Shown piece by piece: positions 1-7,784 of a DNA stretch of 64,000 nt. Origin of the DNA: Kitasatospora azatica KCTC 9699 (GTDB taxonomy: Bacteria > Actinomycetota > Actinomycetes > Streptomycetales > Streptomycetaceae). Position 1 is the first letter of the stretch. Every line of letters begins with the position of its first letter. The stretch is from NCBI RefSeq assembly GCF_000744785.1, contig NZ_JQMO01000002.1, positions 1,612,001 through 1,676,000 on the forward strand, given 5' to 3'. The position numbers and the translations under genes are program-made. Below the pieces are notes generated by a model. That model saw only the letters and a program-made list of their open reading frames with translations, was not told where the DNA came from and ran no database searches.

Positions 1-1
1 G

Positions 2-145
2 TACATCAGCGTTCTGCACGGGAAGCACTGTCATGGGAACGTCCGGTTCGTGGCGGGGCGGGCTGCGGCAGGGGGGGTGAAGCTGGAGACGGCCCGGCGG
101 GCGCGGGTGCAGCGTAGTCCACGTCCTGCGGGTCCGTGCTGGTAG
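2..145 (+). CDS. Possible 3' end of an upstream gene (partial)
   Basis: An open frame runs from the window edge to a TAG at 143-145 and reads 47 residues (ISVLHGKHCHGNVRFVAGRA is near its start). The first two thirds have mostly G/C third positions, which fits coding sequence, while the last dozen codons are less biased. No domain is recognised. It could equally be non-coding, because the window cuts it off; positions 146-414 show no convincing gene on either strand. Confidence 0.2.
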   Translation, partial: YISVLHGKHCHGNVRFVAGRAAAGGVKLETARRARVQRSPRPAGPCW

Positions 146-414
146 GTCAGGATACGGGTGGGCGTTCGAGCCTTGCACGCACCCGACCGTCCAGCGCCGG
201 TCCGGCCGGTCCTGCCGGACAGGCGCTAGCTGCCACTGTGCCGCGCCGACGCGGTCGAGTGCCGTGTGACACGCGCCCGAACGACCCGCCGCACCCCGGC
301 CGGAGGAGGTTCCGGTCAGGGTGCGGGGGTGGTGGCGGACGGTCCGTCAGGCGGTGGCGGGAACGGCCGCGTGCGCGGCGCGGACCAGCCGGTCGTTCTC
401 CGGGGCGCCGCCAC

Positions 415-1137
415 CTATTCCGCTTTGCGTGATCTCCTCGCCCGCCGGGCCGGTTTGGCCGTCGGCAGTTGCTCCAGCAGCAGGTCGAGGCCGCCGGCCA
501 GCTCGCTCGGCGCGTCGTAGTCGCCGAGCAGCGGGGCCAGCTCGCGCAGGTGCGGGTATTCGATGACGGGTAGTCGGTGCAACCCGAGTCGCAGCAGCGG
601 GTCGGGCTCGTCCGGGTTGTCCACCACCGGTCGTTTCTCCACCAGCAGGTAGCCGAGCACCCAGCCGACCAGTGAGCGGTAGAGCCGCAGCGTGGTGTGG
701 TCGTCGTAGCCGCCCTGGGAGAGCAGGTCGAGCATCCGCTCGTTCAGGTGCAGCATCGGCGCGGGGCGACGGGAGATCGGGATCGCCAGCGGGCGGGTGA
801 CCACCAGCGGGAAGACGGCCGGGTGGGCGGCGGCGACCGTGCAGAAGACCTGGGCGATCCGGTGCACCTCGCGGCGCCAGTCGCCGGCTCGGACCGGGCC
901 CAGCTGGTCCAGCACCTCGCCGTAGAAGGCCTCGACCATGCCGTCCAGCAGCGCGTCCTTGCCGGAGGCGTAGCGGTAGAGCGCCATCGGCTCGACCCCC
1001 AGCTCGGTGGCCAGCCGGCGCATGGTGAGCGCGGCCAGGCCTTGACGGTCCGCCAGCTCGATCGCGGCGGCCAGCACCTTGGGCCGGGTGAGCCGCCCGC
1101 GCGCGGGCACGGCCCCACTTGCCGCTCTCGCCACCAT
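415..1137 (-). CDS. TetR/AcrR family transcriptional regulator
   Basis: A 240-residue one-component regulator. Residues about 16-65 form the TetR helix-turn-helix: a helix around AAIELADRQGL, then TMRRLATELGVEPMALYRYA with the usual LY-Y end, then KDALLDGM. The rest is the helical ligand-binding half of the TetR_C type with a hydrophobic core and no recognisable ligand signature. Length is normal for the family. The ATG lies behind GGAGGAG-like sequence (GAGGAGGAGCCCCCC). It is divergent from the S53 peptidase gene across about 218 bp that contain an imperfect palindrome and direct repeats, so it probably represses that gene, itself or both. Ligand unknown. Confidence 0.9.
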   Translation of the reverse strand: MVARAASGAVPARGRLTRPKVLAAAIELADRQGLAALTMRRLATELGVEPMALYRYASGKDALLDGMVEAFYGEVLDQLGPVRAGDWRREVHRIAQVFCTVAAAHPAVFPLVVTRPLAIPISRRPAPMLHLNERMLDLLSQGGYDDHTTLRLYRSLVGWVLGYLLVEKRPVVDNPDEPDPLLRLGLHRLPVIEYPHLRELAPLLGDYDAPSELAGGLDLLLEQLPTAKPARRARRSRKAE

Positions 1138-1209
1138 GGGGGGCTCCTCCTCGCTCCGCCACCCCCTCGACCCTGCACTGACTCTGCACGCTCTTGACTC
1201 TGTACCCCC

Positions 1210-1237
1210 TTGACTCCCCCGCTATCAAGGGTAAAGC
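1210..1237 (+). promoter_or_regulatory. Candidate promoter of the S53 peptidase gene
   Basis: TTGACT at 1210-1215 and TAAAGC at 1232-1237 are separated by 16 bp, a plausible -35/-10 pair for a vegetative sigma factor. CTTGACTC also occurs at 1192-1199, 17 bp upstream. Assigned by eye only. Confidence 0.35.
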
Positions 1238-1252
1238 TAAGTATACAAAGTA

Positions 1253-1275
1253 CATGTCCGACGTATGCGTACATG
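1253..1275. promoter_or_regulatory. Candidate TetR operator (imperfect palindrome with direct repeats)
   Basis: The 23 bp segment begins CATGTCCG and ends CGTACATG, so the outer arms match as CATGT-CG / CG-ACATG. GTACATG also occurs as a direct repeat at 1250-1256 and 1269-1275, and AAGTATAC (1239) and AAGTATGC (1278) flank it. The AT-rich patch stands out in this GC-rich genome and lies just downstream of the candidate -10 box and between divergent genes, a typical place for a TetR operator. Confidence 0.4.
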
Positions 1276-1355
1276 CGAAGTATGCCCTGTACGCCTCTCT
1301 CCCTGCTTGTCTTCTCCAGGCCTCGCCGAACCGGGGCCGAAAGCTGGTGACACCC

Positions 1356-3092
1356 ATGTCGCGCAGCCCCTACCTCGCCCTACCGGACAGCGACCGCGTC
1401 CCGCGCCCCGGCGCCAAGTTCGCCGGCCCGGCCAGCCCGACCGAGACCCTGTCCGTCACCGTCTACCTGCGGCGCGACCCCGACGCACCGGCCGCGCCCG
1501 ACCCCAACGAACTGGCCCTGGTGCCGCCGACCCAGCGCGTGGTGCCGGACGACGCCGCGTTCGACGCCTCGCACCGGGCCGCGCAGGCCGACCTCGACGC
1601 GGTCGAGCGGTTCGCCGCCGAGCACAACCTGATGGTCAGCGCGGTCAACCCGGTGGCCCGCAGCATGCGGTTGTCCGGCACCTCGGCCGACCTGTCCGCA
1701 GCCTTCCAGGTCACCCTGGCCCGCTACCGCTACCAGGACCGCGACGAGAACTGGCGCACCTACCGCGGCCGGGAGGGCGCGGTGCACGTGCCGACCGAGC
1801 TGGCCGGCGTGGTCACCGCCGTGCTCGGTCTGGACAACCGGCCGCTGGGTTCCAACCTGCTGCACCGTCAGGCGGCTCGGATGCCGATGGCCGATCTGGC
1901 CGCGGCCGACACCATCGCCGAGGCGCTACCGGCCGGCACCTTCCTGCCGGACGCGCTGGCCGGGCCGTACTCCTTCCCCGTCGGCTTCGACGGCACCGGT
2001 CAGACCGTGGCGGTGCTCGCCTTCAACGGCGAGACCCCGCCCGGCACACCCTCCGGTGGCTACAAGCTGGACGCCCTGCAGACCTACTTCACCCAGGTGC
2101 TGCACCTGCCGATGCCGCAGATCAGCAACGTGGTGGTGCACGGACCGGGCAACGACCCGGGCCGCGACGACCGACTGGCCGACCGGATGGACTCCACCGG
2201 CGAGATCATGCTCGACCTGCAGGTGGTCGGCGCGCTGGCGCCGGGCGCCAAGATCGTCGTCTACTTCAGCGAGTTCACCGAGCAGGGCTGGGTGGACGTC
2301 CTCAACGCGATCGTCACCGACACCACCAACCGGCCCTCGATCATCTCCGACAGCTACGGCAACCCGGAGGCCGTCCCGGGCTCGGCCTGGACCAGGATGG
2401 CGGCCAACGCGGCCGACAAGGCCTTCGCCCGGGCGGCCGAACGCAACATCAGCTGCTGCTGCGCCTCCGGCGACGACGGCTCGCGCGACCAGGCAAGTGA
2501 CGCCCTGGCGCACGCCGACTTCCCGGCCTCCAGCCCGCACGTAACGGCCGTGGGCGGCACCCGACTGGTGGTCAGCGGGCCCACCGTGGTCAGCGAGACG
2601 GTCTGGGACGACGGCCCCGGCAGCGCCACCGGCGGCGGGGTCAGCAGTTGGTTCCCGGTGCCCGTGTGGCAGGCCGGCACCAACATCCCGCCCTCGGTCA
2701 ACCCGCCGCACCGCAGGGGACGCGCACTGCCGGACGTCTCCGCACTGGCCGACCCCGCCACCGGCGTGATGATCATCAGCGTGGACGGGCAGCACCTGGT
2801 GCAGATCGGCGGCACCAGCGCGGCCGCACCCCAGTGGTCGGCGCTGCTGGCCCGGATCAACCAGGCTCTGGGCGCCCCGGTCGGCTTCCTCAACCCGCTG
2901 CTCTACACCAAGCTGGCCAACGGCGTGCTGCGCGACATCGTCAAGGGCAACAACGGCCTCTACGCGGCCGGCATCGGCTACGACGCCTGCACCGGCTTCG
3001 GCTCCCCGGGCGGCCAGGCCCTGCTGAACGGCCTGAAGGCCCTGAGCGCCGTCCAGACCCCCGCCCCGTCACCGACGCCGGCTCCGGTCTGA
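1356..3092 (+). CDS. S53 family (sedolisin/kumamolisin-type) serine-carboxyl peptidase
   Basis: A 578-residue protein with the S53 layout. An N-terminal pro-kumamolisin activation domain (about residues 25-165) is followed by the peptidase domain. The Glu/Asp pair lies in GEIMLDLQV (about residues 284-288), the oxyanion Asp in ASGDDGS (about 373), and the nucleophile Ser in GGTSAAAPQW (about 487). A Gly/Asp-rich C-terminal segment (DIVKGNNG, then IGYDACTGFG) matches the calcium site. These enzymes are acid endopeptidases activated by removal of the propeptide. No classical signal peptide is visible, so location is uncertain. The frame is open back to 1194, but the ATG at 1356 begins the conserved part; the extra 54 codons are AT-rich operator sequence. 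Target substrate unknown. Confidence 0.9.
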   Translation: MSRSPYLALPDSDRVPRPGAKFAGPASPTETLSVTVYLRRDPDAPAAPDPNELALVPPTQRVVPDDAAFDASHRAAQADLDAVERFAAEHNLMVSAVNPVARSMRLSGTSADLSAAFQVTLARYRYQDRDENWRTYRGREGAVHVPTELAGVVTAVLGLDNRPLGSNLLHRQAARMPMADLAAADTIAEALPAGTFLPDALAGPYSFPVGFDGTGQTVAVLAFNGETPPGTPSGGYKLDALQTYFTQVLHLPMPQISNVVVHGPGNDPGRDDRLADRMDSTGEIMLDLQVVGALAPGAKIVVYFSEFTEQGWVDVLNAIVTDTTNRPSIISDSYGNPEAVPGSAWTRMAANAADKAFARAAERNISCCCASGDDGSRDQASDALAHADFPASSPHVTAVGGTRLVVSGPTVVSETVWDDGPGSATGGGVSSWFPVPVWQAGTNIPPSVNPPHRRGRALPDVSALADPATGVMIISVDGQHLVQIGGTSAAAPQWSALLARINQALGAPVGFLNPLLYTKLANGVLRDIVKGNNGLYAAGIGYDACTGFGSPGGQALLNGLKALSAVQTPAPSPTPAPV

Positions 3093-3106
3093 GGAGTCGC
3101 TGCACT

Positions 3107-3175
3107 GTTGCGGCTGACAGGCTGACAAGCTGACAAGAGGTCAGGAGGTCAGGAGGTCAGGAGGTCAGCCGCAAC
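3107..3175. repeat. 12 bp inverted repeat enclosing two families of short tandem repeats
   Basis: Arms GTTGCGGCTGAC (3107-3118) and GTCAGCCGCAAC (3164-3175) are perfectly complementary. Between them lie about three CTGACA(A)G units and then four AGGTCAGG units, and the two unit types (CTGAC, GTCAG) are complementary to each other. The block sits 15 bp after the S53 stop codon, so it may act as a terminator or as a slippage-prone hairpin. Confidence 0.7.
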
Positions 3176-3242
3176 TGCGGGCCGAGCTGCCGCCCTGCGA
3201 AAAACCTTGGCGGCACCGCGGCCGCAGCGGCATTCTGTGCGC

Positions 3243-3731
3243 ATGCTGATCAGGGAAGCCGACACCGAGGACTGGCCCGCCATCTGGCCGTTCTTCCACA
3301 AGATCGTCGCTGCGGGCGAGACCTTCACCTATCCCGTCGATCTCAGCGAGGACCAGGGACGGGACTGGTGGCTGCTGTCGGCCCCGAACCGTACGGTCGT
3401 CGCCGTCGACGATGCCGGCACGGTCCTGGGCACGGCGAAGATGAACAACAACCACATGGGCAACGGCTCGCACATCGCCAGCGCCAGCTACATGGTCGAC
3501 CCGGCGCACTCCGGGCGGGGCGTGGGTCGGGCGCTGTGCGAGTACACCGTCGAGTGGGCGCGCGCGGCCGGCTTCCGGGCGATGCAGTTCAACGCGGTCG
3601 TCGAGACCAACGTGCATGCGGTGAAGCTGTACCGCTCGCTGGGCTTCGAGGTGCTGGGCACGCTGCCGGAGGGGTTCCGGCACCCGACGAAGGGCTATGT
3701 CGGGCTGCACATCATGCACCGCCCGCTCTGA
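3243..3731 (+). CDS. GNAT family N-acetyltransferase
   Basis: A 162-residue GCN5-related acetyltransferase, expected to move an acetyl group from acetyl-CoA to an amine. The pyrophosphate-binding loop is seen in VDPAHSGRGVGRALCEYT (motif A, R-G-x-G-R). Later strands include the common FNAVVETNVHAVKLYRSLGF pattern followed by FEVLGTLPEGF, which resembles PhnO/phosphinothricin-type acetyltransferases. The start at 3243 (MLIREAD) matches the family N-terminus; an upstream in-frame ATG at 3207 would add 12 unconserved residues. No Shine-Dalgarno is clear. Substrate not predictable. Confidence 0.88.
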   Translation: MLIREADTEDWPAIWPFFHKIVAAGETFTYPVDLSEDQGRDWWLLSAPNRTVVAVDDAGTVLGTAKMNNNHMGNGSHIASASYMVDPAHSGRGVGRALCEYTVEWARAAGFRAMQFNAVVETNVHAVKLYRSLGFEVLGTLPEGFRHPTKGYVGLHIMHRPL

Positions 3732-3761
3732 CGGGCTGTTGGAGGACGGTCCGGCAGCAGT

Positions 3762-3794
3762 CGCGGCTCCTCCACGCAAGAAGGCGGAGCCGCG
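3762..3794 (+). terminator. Hairpin after the GNAT gene
   Basis: CGCGGCTCC (3762-3770) pairs with GGAGCCGCG (3786-3794) around a 15 nt loop. The palindrome GGAGCCGCGGCTCC (3786-3799) and a near copy of the same segment follow directly (CTCCNCGCAAGAAGGCG occurs twice), so two alternative stems are possible. There is no U-tract, as is usual in actinobacteria. Confidence 0.55.
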
Positions 3795-3810
3795 GCTCCT
3801 CCGCGCAAGA

Positions 3811-3836
3811 AGGCGACGCCAAACCTGGCGTCGCCT
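3811..3836 (-). terminator. Strong hairpin after the ABM-like gene
   Basis: AGGCGACGCCA (3811-3821) and TGGCGTCGCCT (3826-3836) form a perfect 11 bp stem with a 4 nt loop, 23 bp beyond the stop codon of the leftward gene at 3860. Convergent with the GNAT gene, so it may work in both directions. Confidence 0.75.
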
Positions 3837-3859
3837 CAGCGGAGGATCGGAACGGAACG

Positions 3860-4156
3860 TCAGGAGGTCACGACGTTGAACGCCGGGAACACCTTCGGCT
3901 GAGCGTCGCCGACCCCGAGGTCCCGCAGGATCGGAACGATGATCTCGCCGAACTTGGCGAAGGACTCCTCGGAGTCCCAGACGTCCGTCACGAACCAGCC
4001 GGTGGGGCTGGGGCCTGCGATGTGGGCGATCAGACCGGGCACCGGCCAGTCCGAGCTCTTCTTGGCCGGACCGCCTCCCTTGGTCACTCGGTTCGCGCTT
4101 TCCTCGTACTGGGCCTGGGTCACACCGGGCATGTCGAACACAGCGATGATCGCCAT
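3860..4156 (-). CDS. Small protein, probably a dimeric alpha/beta barrel (ABM-like) fold
   Basis: A 98-residue protein with no catalytic motif. The order of short strands and amphipathic helices (MAIIAVFDMPGVTQAQYEE, then IAHIAGPSPTGWFVTDVWDS, then ESFAKFGEIIVPILRDLG) resembles small antibiotic-monooxygenase-like or stress-responsive barrel proteins. The ATG at 4156 is preceded by GGAG and lies 2 bp after the TGA of the upstream WYL regulator, so the two genes are almost certainly co-transcribed and coupled. A longer frame back to 4294 exists but overlaps the regulator. Function unknown; a stand-alone enzyme role is not supported. Confidence 0.75.
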   Translation of the reverse strand: MAIIAVFDMPGVTQAQYEESANRVTKGGGPAKKSSDWPVPGLIAHIAGPSPTGWFVTDVWDSEESFAKFGEIIVPILRDLGVGDAQPKVFPAFNVVTS

Positions 4157-4158
4157 GA

Positions 4159-5229
4159 TCACTCCGTCTCGTTGAGGGGCATTGGCTTCTCCCAGTCGAC
4201 CGCCCCGACCTCCCGCCCGCGCGCTGGCGTACGCCGTCCGACGGAGGCCCGTCCTGGGACTTCCTCGGCTGCCCGGCCGAACCGGGCACTCCATTCCCGC
4301 AGTTGCTCGACCAGCTCGGGCGGCTCCAGGACCCGGAAGTCGACCCCGATCGCGCCGAGCGCCATGGTCGGCCAGTCCAGGGAGTCGCTGGTCATCCGCA
4401 CCCGGCAGTGCTCGGGGTCGACCTCCTCCACCGTGGCCCAGCGGCCGATCCGCTCGCGCACCGCCGCGGCCGGGCCGTCCACCACGACCTCGACCTGGTA
4501 CGGGCGGGGCGCGCCGATCAGGCCGGCCCGGACGAACTCGGCGGCGTCACCCCCGGGCAACTCCCGAGGTCGGAAGCGTGCGCCGCCGCCCTGCGGCGCG
4601 GCAAGGCGATCGAGTCGGAAGCTGCGCCAGTCGTGCCTGGCGAGGTCGTAGGCGACGAGGTACCAGCGGCGCCCGAGGCAGACCAGCCGGTGCGGCTCGA
4701 CCTCCCGCTCGGCGTGCCGGCCGTCGGCCGTGGTGTACGAGAAGCGGAGCCGCTCGCTGTCCCGGCAGGCGAGCGCCGCCACGGTGAGCGCCTCCGGATC
4801 GATGCCGGAGGCGGCCGCGCCGGCCGCCTCGCCCCAGTCCGCGGGCACGGTCACCGCCCGCAGCGCCTCGGCCCTGCGCCGCAGCCGGGTCGGCATCACC
4901 TGCACCACCTTGGCCAGCACCCGCACCGACGCCTCGGCGATGCCCTCCACCGCCCCCTCGGCAGCGGCCTGCAGCCCCACGACCAGCGCCACCGCCTCCT
5001 CGTCGTCGATCACCAACGGCGGCAGCGCCGCGCCGGCGGCGAGCTGGTAGCCGCCGTCCACGCCGCGCTGCGCCTCCACCGGATAGCCCAGCTCGCGCAG
5101 CCGGTCGATGTCGCGGCGCAGGGTCCGGGGCGAGACGCCCAGGCGCTCGGCCAGCTCCTCGCCCGGCCAGTACCGGTGGGTCTGGAGCAGGGAGAGCAGT
5201 CGCAGGGTGCGGGTGCTGGTGTTCGCCAT
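4159..5229 (-). CDS. YafY/PafC-type WYL-domain transcriptional regulator
   Basis: A 356-residue regulator. Residues 4-58 form a DeoR-like winged helix (LLSLLQTHRYWPGEELAERL, then VSPRTLRRDIDRLRELGY). A WYL domain with GRRWYLVAYDLARHDWRSF follows in the middle, and a WCX-like C-terminal module (EVVVDGPAAAVRERIGRWA) ends it. WYL domains sense ligands, nucleic acid or modified nucleotides in known cases. It is divergent from the DinB gene across about 100 bp, a common pairing in which the regulator controls its neighbour, and it is followed immediately by the 98-residue ABM-like gene. Confidence 0.92.
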   Translation of the reverse strand: MANTSTRTLRLLSLLQTHRYWPGEELAERLGVSPRTLRRDIDRLRELGYPVEAQRGVDGGYQLAAGAALPPLVIDDEEAVALVVGLQAAAEGAVEGIAEASVRVLAKVVQVMPTRLRRRAEALRAVTVPADWGEAAGAAASGIDPEALTVAALACRDSERLRFSYTTADGRHAEREVEPHRLVCLGRRWYLVAYDLARHDWRSFRLDRLAAPQGGGARFRPRELPGGDAAEFVRAGLIGAPRPYQVEVVVDGPAAAVRERIGRWATVEEVDPEHCRVRMTSDSLDWPTMALGAIGVDFRVLEPPELVEQLREWSARFGRAAEEVPGRASVGRRTPARGREVGAVDWEKPMPLNETE

Positions 5230-5329
5230 GTCGACGATTCTCCCGGGAATTCAGGTCAGAAAGTGACCGCTGTGCTCCCTAATGTGGAACTCGACCGACG
5301 GAGCAACAGCAACGGAAGGCGAAGACCTC

Positions 5330-5872
5330 ATGAGCGAGACCCTGACCACCACTGCCCCGGCCGTGACCGGCGAGCGCGCCGACCTCCTGGTCGCACTGGC
5401 CAAGCAGCGGCACTTCCTGCGCTTCACCACCCGTGACCTCACCGACGAGCAGGCCGGGCAGCGGACCACGGCCAGTGAGCTCTGCCTGGGCGGCCTGATC
5501 AAGCACGTCACCTCGGTCGAGCGGCTCTGGGCGAACTTCATCGTTGACGGACCGTCGGCGATGCCCGACTTCTCCGCCTTCACCGAGGCCGACTACGCCC
5601 GCCGCGCCGACGAGTTCCGCATGCTGCCCGGCGAGACCCTCGCCGGTGTGCTGGCCGACTACGAGACGGTGGCCCGGCGCACCGACGAGCTGGTCACCGC
5701 CCTGCCCGACCTGAACGCCACCCAGCCGCTCCCCAAGGCCCCCTGGTTCGAGCCCGATGCCGAGTGGTCGGCCCGCCGGGTCCTGCTGCACATCGCCACC
5801 GAGACCGCCCAGCACGCCGGCCACGCCGACATCATCCGCGAGTCCCTGGACGGCGCGAAGAGCATGGGCTGA
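5330..5872 (+). CDS. DinB family (DUF664-type) protein
   Basis: A 180-residue four-helix bundle protein of the DinB/YfiT superfamily. Likely metal ligands are His in GGLIKHVTSVERLW and the pair in ETAQHAGHADIIRE, the usual H-x(n)-HxxxH-like arrangement. Superfamily members include metal-dependent thiol transferases (bacillithiol or mycothiol), but the substrate cannot be told. The ATG at 5330 starts the conserved helix; an in-frame ATG at 5282 would add 16 residues inside the promoter region. Divergent from the WYL regulator. Confidence 0.85.
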   Translation: MSETLTTTAPAVTGERADLLVALAKQRHFLRFTTRDLTDEQAGQRTTASELCLGGLIKHVTSVERLWANFIVDGPSAMPDFSAFTEADYARRADEFRMLPGETLAGVLADYETVARRTDELVTALPDLNATQPLPKAPWFEPDAEWSARRVLLHIATETAQHAGHADIIRESLDGAKSMG

Positions 5873-5882
5873 GCACCGCTCG

Positions 5883-5922
5883 GCCGAGTCAGGGGCTCGC
5901 GCCGTCGCGCCCCTGACTCGGC
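5883..5922. terminator. 14 bp perfect stem, bidirectional terminator
   Basis: GCCGAGTCAGGGGC (5883-5896) and GCCCCTGACTCGGC (5909-5922) pair perfectly around a 12 nt loop. It lies between the convergent DinB and SLATT genes and overlaps the last codons and stop of the latter. Confidence 0.85.
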
Positions 5923-6401
5923 TGGTCGAGTTGCTGCTCGCGCTTGCGCTGCTCGTCCTTCAGGCTCTCGACCCGCTCCGCGAACACGCGCATGGCCTCC
6001 TCGTCGTTCGCCTGGCCGTACGGCCCGATCCGCAGCTGGACGGAACTGAGCTCCTGCTCGATGGAGTCGGCGGTCTGCTGCAGGTAGAAGCTCCGCTCAC
6101 GGAACTTGAAGTATCCGGTGAAACCCGCCGACACCCCCACGCTGAAACTCAGCACGATCGTGCCCCACTTGAGCTGCGGGTAGTAACTCTCCAGACCGGC
6201 GAGGCTCGTGGTCCCGAGCGAGCCGATGATGACGATCGCCTGGAACCAGTTGTGCACCCGCCGGTACCGCTTGCTGCTGAGGCGGACGTCCTCGATGTAA
6301 CCGGGTGTCGAATCCCGGTACGAGAAACGGTGTATCTCCAGCGGCAAGCTGAGCCTTGCGGCGTAGAGCCCGCGCCTCTCCTCGGCGACGTCGAGTTCCA
6401 A
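5889..6401 (-). CDS. DUF4231 / SLATT-like two-helix membrane protein (5' end disturbed)
   Basis: The readable frame gives 170 residues. An amphipathic lead (EERRGLYAARLSLPLEIHRF) is followed by two membrane helices (FQAIVIIGSLGTTSL and WGTIVLSFSVGVSAGFTGYF), then a charged helical tail (QQTADSIEQELSSVQLRIG). This is the layout of DUF4231/SLATT proteins, some of which are proposed pore-forming effectors in nucleotide-signalling immunity; no such partner is seen here. The frame's only usable start is a TTG at 6401 without a ribosome site. A good ATG with GGGGGAAG exists at 6468 in another frame and reads MTSSTETSGPLEQLIGLNRR before losing homology. One extra G at 6402-6403 would join the two frames (RRAE|LELDVAEE). 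Either a recent frameshift or a sequence error is likely. Confidence 0.65.
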   Translation of the reverse strand: MELDVAEERRGLYAARLSLPLEIHRFSYRDSTPGYIEDVRLSSKRYRRVHNWFQAIVIIGSLGTTSLAGLESYYPQLKWGTIVLSFSVGVSAGFTGYFKFRERSFYLQQTADSIEQELSSVQLRIGPYGQANDEEAMRVFAERVESLKDEQRKREQQLDQPSQGRDGASP

Positions 6402-6495
6402 CCTCAGCTCGGCGGTTGAGGCCGATCAGCTGCTCCAGCGGCCCACTGGTCTCCGTACTGCTTGTCATCTTCCCCCGATCAACACCCACCGCACC

Positions 6496-6966
6496 CTAAG
6501 GCAGCCCGCGGCCCGCTACGCGTCCACCCCCAGCACCCGGGTGCCGGTCGGCAAGCAGGAGGGCCAGCGGTCCGCCCTGGAGGAGGAACCGCCCGTCCTC
6601 AACAGCGGCGAGTGCGTCCTGCATAGGCCACCACATCAGCTTGAAGCCCTCCTCACCGGGTGCGAGTTCCTGCGGGCCGATGGTCAGGTCGCGGGCCTCG
6701 TAGAGGTGCAGGCGTGCCGTCGAGCCGGGAACGATGGCGTAGGAGCCCAGAGGACGCCACGTCTCGGCAGTGATCCCGGCCTCCTCGCGCAGTTCGCGCC
6801 GCGCGCACTCTTCCGGGGTCTCGTCGCCTTCCTGGCGCCCTCCGGGGAGGAACAGGTACTCGCCACCGTGGTGGGGGAACGGCGCGGCCAGCAGGGCGAC
6901 CAGGCCGTTGGAATCGCGAGCGGCGATGACGGCCGCGTCCCGGGTGGGCAGCTGGGTGTCGGTCAT
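6496..6966 (-). CDS. Nudix hydrolase
   Basis: A 156-residue protein with a complete Nudix box, GRQEGDETPEECARRELR followed by EEAGI (about residues 44-66), so it should hydrolyse a nucleoside diphosphate linked to another moiety using Mg2+ or Mn2+. N-terminal AAVIAARDSNGLVALLAAPF is the usual first strand pair. It starts 20 bp after the ALP-superfamily hydrolase gene and is the last gene of the leftward radical SAM operon. A house-cleaning or a pathway-specific pyrophosphatase role are both possible. Starts upstream in the same frame are shadows of the hydrolase gene. Confidence 0.9.
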   Translation of the reverse strand: MTDTQLPTRDAAVIAARDSNGLVALLAAPFPHHGGEYLFLPGGRQEGDETPEECARRELREEAGITAETWRPLGSYAIVPGSTARLHLYEARDLTIGPQELAPGEEGFKLMWWPMQDALAAVEDGRFLLQGGPLALLLADRHPGAGGGRVAGRGLP

Positions 6967-6986
6967 GGACGGAGCGTAGGACGGGC

Positions 6987-7784
6987 TCAGACCACCATGC
7001 AGGCGAACGGCACGTTCATCACCGTTGGGTGGGCGATCCCGCGGCCCATGTAGCCGTCCTCGCCGAAGGCGTCGCCGTGGTCGGCGCACATGATGATCAA
7101 CCACCGTTTGGTGCTGGTGAGGGTGTCGATGAGGTTGCCGAGGTGTGCGTCGGCGTAGGCGAGGGCTGCGCTCTGGGACTGCCAGGAGTCGGAGCTGTCG
7201 CCAATGTAGTGGCCGTGGGGGACGTGGGTGGCCGAGACGTTGACGAACAGGAACAGCGGCCGGTCGAGGCGGTTGGCAGCAACGTCGAGGGCGTGTTCGA
7301 CTTGGTAGCGGGTGGAGTCGGGCTCGGGCGAGCAGAACTCCGGCCGCCAGTAGTCCTCGTCGAACATGTTCGGGAGGACCGAGCCGAGCGGCGTCTCGCG
7401 GGAGAAGTAGGTCACGCCACCGATGCAGACCGTGCGGTAACCGTGCTGGCCAAGGCCGGTCAGGAGATTCGGGGCGTCGAACACGAACGTCCTGGGGTCG
7501 ACGGTCTTGAAGGCCGGCGGCCGGCACTCCCACAGTCGCGGCGGCTGCTTGGGTTGGGGAAGCTTGGGCAGGAACCCTGAGAAGAACGCCAGGTGGGTGG
7601 GGAGCGTGAAAGTGCCGGGCGTGCGACGCTCCTCCCACTGTCCGCCGGGCAGCAGGCCGGCCAGGCGGGGGGTCTGGCCGGAGTGCGTGGTCGCCCTGGC
7701 CACGTCGTAGCGCAGGGAGTCCAGCGTGACGAAGAGGATGTTCGTCCGGCTGTCGATGATGGTTGCGGCGTCGATCACGGTCAT
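6987..7784 (-). CDS. STM4013/SEN3800-type hydrolase of the alkaline phosphatase superfamily
   Basis: A 265-residue sulfatase-like protein. Metal-binding Asp is in NILFVTLDSLRYD near the N-terminus, a likely Thr nucleophile in TPGTFTLPTHLAFFSG, and the second metal site in the DHGDAFGEDGYMGRG segment followed by AHP. This matches short STM4013-like alkaline phosphatase superfamily proteins, which hydrolyse or transfer phosphate or sulfate esters; the true substrate is not known. Its ATG overlaps the TGA of the preceding gene by 4 bp (ATGA), so translation is coupled. The enterobacterial neighbours of STM4013 (two radical SAM proteins and an ATP-grasp) are not all present; here one different radical SAM protein is in the operon. 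Confidence 0.82.
   Translation of the reverse strand: MTVIDAATIIDSRTNILFVTLDSLRYDVARATTHSGQTPRLAGLLPGGQWEERRTPGTFTLPTHLAFFSGFLPKLPQPKQPPRLWECRPPAFKTVDPRTFVFDAPNLLTGLGQHGYRTVCIGGVTYFSRETPLGSVLPNMFDEDYWRPEFCSPEPDSTRYQVEHALDVAANRLDRPLFLFVNVSATHVPHGHYIGDSSDSWQSQSAALAYADAHLGNLIDTLTSTKRWLIIMCADHGDAFGEDGYMGRGIAHPTVMNVPFACMVV

Noticed and set aside
1..120. Group II intron or IS end at the left edge (GGGAACGTCCGGTTCGTGG)
   Set aside because: The short resemblance to an intron domain is not supported by a reverse transcriptase, domain V hairpin or boundary sequence.
3119..3163. Short tandem repeats as a CRISPR array
   Set aside because: Units are 8 bp and contiguous, with no spacers and no cas genes.
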